DNA of 64,000 bases, taken from Burkholderia sp. IMCC1007 (GTDB lineage Bacteria > Pseudomonadota > Gammaproteobacteria > Burkholderiales > Burkholderiaceae). The first letter of the stretch is position 1. The number at the start of each line of letters is the position of its first letter. The notes beneath the pieces were generated by a model that saw only the letters and a list, made by a program, of their open reading frames with translations, was not told the DNA's origin and made no database searches. The stretch covers positions 61,907 through 125,906 of the forward strand of contig NZ_JAPVQY010000016.1 of assembly GCF_027257875.1 (NCBI RefSeq). The letters run 5' to 3'. The position numbers and the translations under genes are program-made. Below, piece after piece: positions 63,112 through 64,000 of the stretch.

Positions 63112-63855
63112 AAAGCATCCAGGCAATGGGTTGGTCCGGCCCCGGGTGACAACGGCAACCGCGGCGCACAGGCGCGTGGGGCACGCATGCGACGGCGGAA
63201 CATCGTTGCCGGGGTGGCTTGAAAGCGCGTGCGCCTTCGTTCGGTCGGCCAGGCTTCGCGACGGGTACGCCGGGTTCAGCGGGCGGTGCGACCCATGCTT
63301 GTGGGTCCGGCGGCCGGGCCGCTGACACTTGCGATCATGCGGCGGGGACGGGGGACGGCACGGTTCGATTCCGTACGCGGGCAGCGTTGACGATAGCGAA
63401 GTCGATCCTGATCGACCAATTAAATGTTGCGATGACATCCATTCGATTTCCCACTGCCCGTCGACACGTCCCAGCGGCCGGTGAACATGTATCGCGGACG
63501 GTTGGTCCGTCAGGGAAATCCTGAGGGCCGACGGCGTTCGGTGGAGCGCGTGAACGGCGGCGATGGCCGTTCGGCATGTGTCGCTCGCAGGTCGGCGAGC
63601 GACGCGCGCGATACGCTGCGACGCAGATGGACGATGAGCCGACGGCCAGGCCGTGCGCGTCGACGCACCCGTGTGCGCGAACCATGCGACCGTTCAGACC
63701 GCGATCGAGCGATGCTTCGATCGACGAGACTGCGTGGTCATGCGAGCGTGCTCGGCTGCATGTCGATGCAACTGGGGATGTCGTCAACAAGCGGGAGAGG
63801 TACTGCGGGAGGAAATGCGCGAAGCCGTCGAACGGGGCCGGGCGGGAACTGCTGA
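63112..63855. other. Intergenic region without supported gene
   Basis: 744 bases. Open frames on both strands are Arg/Ser-rich and look like GC-driven shadows; none resembles a protein family. The composition is more mixed than in neighbouring genes, with a short AT-rich patch at 63410-63450 that may be a promoter. Confidence 0.4.
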
Positions 63856-64000
63856 ATGAGGCGAAGGTCGCTGGTGTTGCTGGTGTTGCTGGTGTTGCTG
63901 GTGTTGCTGGTGTTGCTGGTGTTGCTGGTGTTGCTGGTGTTGCTGGTGTTGCTGGTGTTGCTGGTGTTGCTGGTGTTGCTGGTGTTGCTGGTGTTGCTGG
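63856..64000 (+). CDS. Possible repeat-encoded hydrophobic protein (partial, runs off right edge)
   Basis: ATG 63856 immediately follows an in-frame TGA and opens MRRRS followed by (LVL)n to the window end, at least 48 codons. Arg-rich start plus Leu/Val run looks like a signal or membrane anchor, but the hydrophobic run already exceeds 40 residues. GGGA lies about 8 bases upstream. It could be a genuine surface/secreted protein with an expanded signal region or a chance frame through a microsatellite. Confidence 0.35.
   Translation, partial: MRRRSLVLLVLLVLLVLLVLLVLLVLLVLLVLLVLLVLLVLLVLLVLL
63871..64000 (+). repeat. Perfect 9-base tandem repeat (CTGGTGTTG), at least 14 copies
   Basis: Fourteen identical CTGGTGTTG units plus four bases, continuing past the window. 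No mismatch in 130 bases implies recent expansion or active length variation. Confidence 0.97.

Noticed and set aside
63335..63790. Minus-strand 151-codon frame
   Set aside because: Composition typical of non-coding GC-rich frames; no motif, no ribosome-binding site.

Overview
The window is high-GC betaproteobacterial DNA that reads as a replicon of the Burkholderia cepacia complex, most like chromosome 2 of the B. cenocepacia group. The best marker is the salicylate-type efflux locus llpE-ceoA-ceoB-opcM with divergent ceoR at the left edge. DUF4148 exported proteins, an OmpC-type Burkholderia porin and a bhuR-hmuSTUV haem operon agree with this. Species assignment is inference; no rRNA or tRNA gene was recognised.

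Layout. 1-7.2 kb: CeoAB-OpcM RND pump operon (minus strand; opcM runs off the left edge) and ceoR. 7.2-9.6 kb: accessory patch with an IS110 transposase remnant, a response regulator broken by a one-base frameshift, a DUF4148 protein and a 29-codon small ORF. 9.7-14 kb: purine nucleoside permease-type lipoprotein, LysE exporter, selD, an EamA transporter and a partial duplication of that gene's 3' end. 14-18.6 kb: MocR-type regulator divergent from gabT-gabD (GABA catabolism). 18.6-21.9 kb: PAS-containing chemoreceptor, GNAT acetyltransferase, DUF523 protein. 21.9-24.2 kb: pcaF and pcaR (beta-ketoadipate pathway). 24.2-27.3 kb: LysR remnant, MHS-type transporter and M20 amidohydrolase. 27.4-29.8 kb: acuR-like regulator, acuI-like reductase, AhpD-like protein. 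29.9-31.6 kb: an SDR and its TetR regulator, sharing an operator. 31.7-33.2 kb: zwf.

33.4-41.1 kb is the most coherent accessory module. A LysR regulator stands between two plus-strand operons (MFS, MoaF-like and luciferase-like genes; then dkgB, an old yellow enzyme, a cyclase-family hydrolase and an aldo-keto reductase). The same 15-base palindrome lies 85-95 bases before the first gene of each operon, which suggests one regulon for a redox or electrophile-handling pathway. 41.4-43 kb: an SDR and a decayed TetR-like gene. 43.1-50.7 kb: purine permease, cupin, AraC and LysR regulators, two periplasmic amino-acid binding proteins without membrane or ATPase partners, and an M14-like deacylase. 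51-53.5 kb: porin (TTG start) and three small hypotheticals. 53.6-60.1 kb: Fur-box-preceded bhuR-hmuSTUV haem uptake operon, whose permease carries an Ala/Asn repeat N-terminus. 60.2-63.1 kb: UPF0126 membrane protein, streptomycin/hydroxyurea-type kinase, and an AllE-like ureidoglycine aminohydrolase. The right end is a perfect 9-base tandem array that is in frame with an ORF coding an Arg-rich start followed by Leu-Val-Leu repeats and continuing past the window.

The strongest 'new system' candidates are the two-promoter LysR regulon at 33.4-41.1 kb, the repeat-encoded membrane peptide at the right edge, the repeat-bearing HmuU, and LlpE with an Asp where the family has its nucleophilic Ser.
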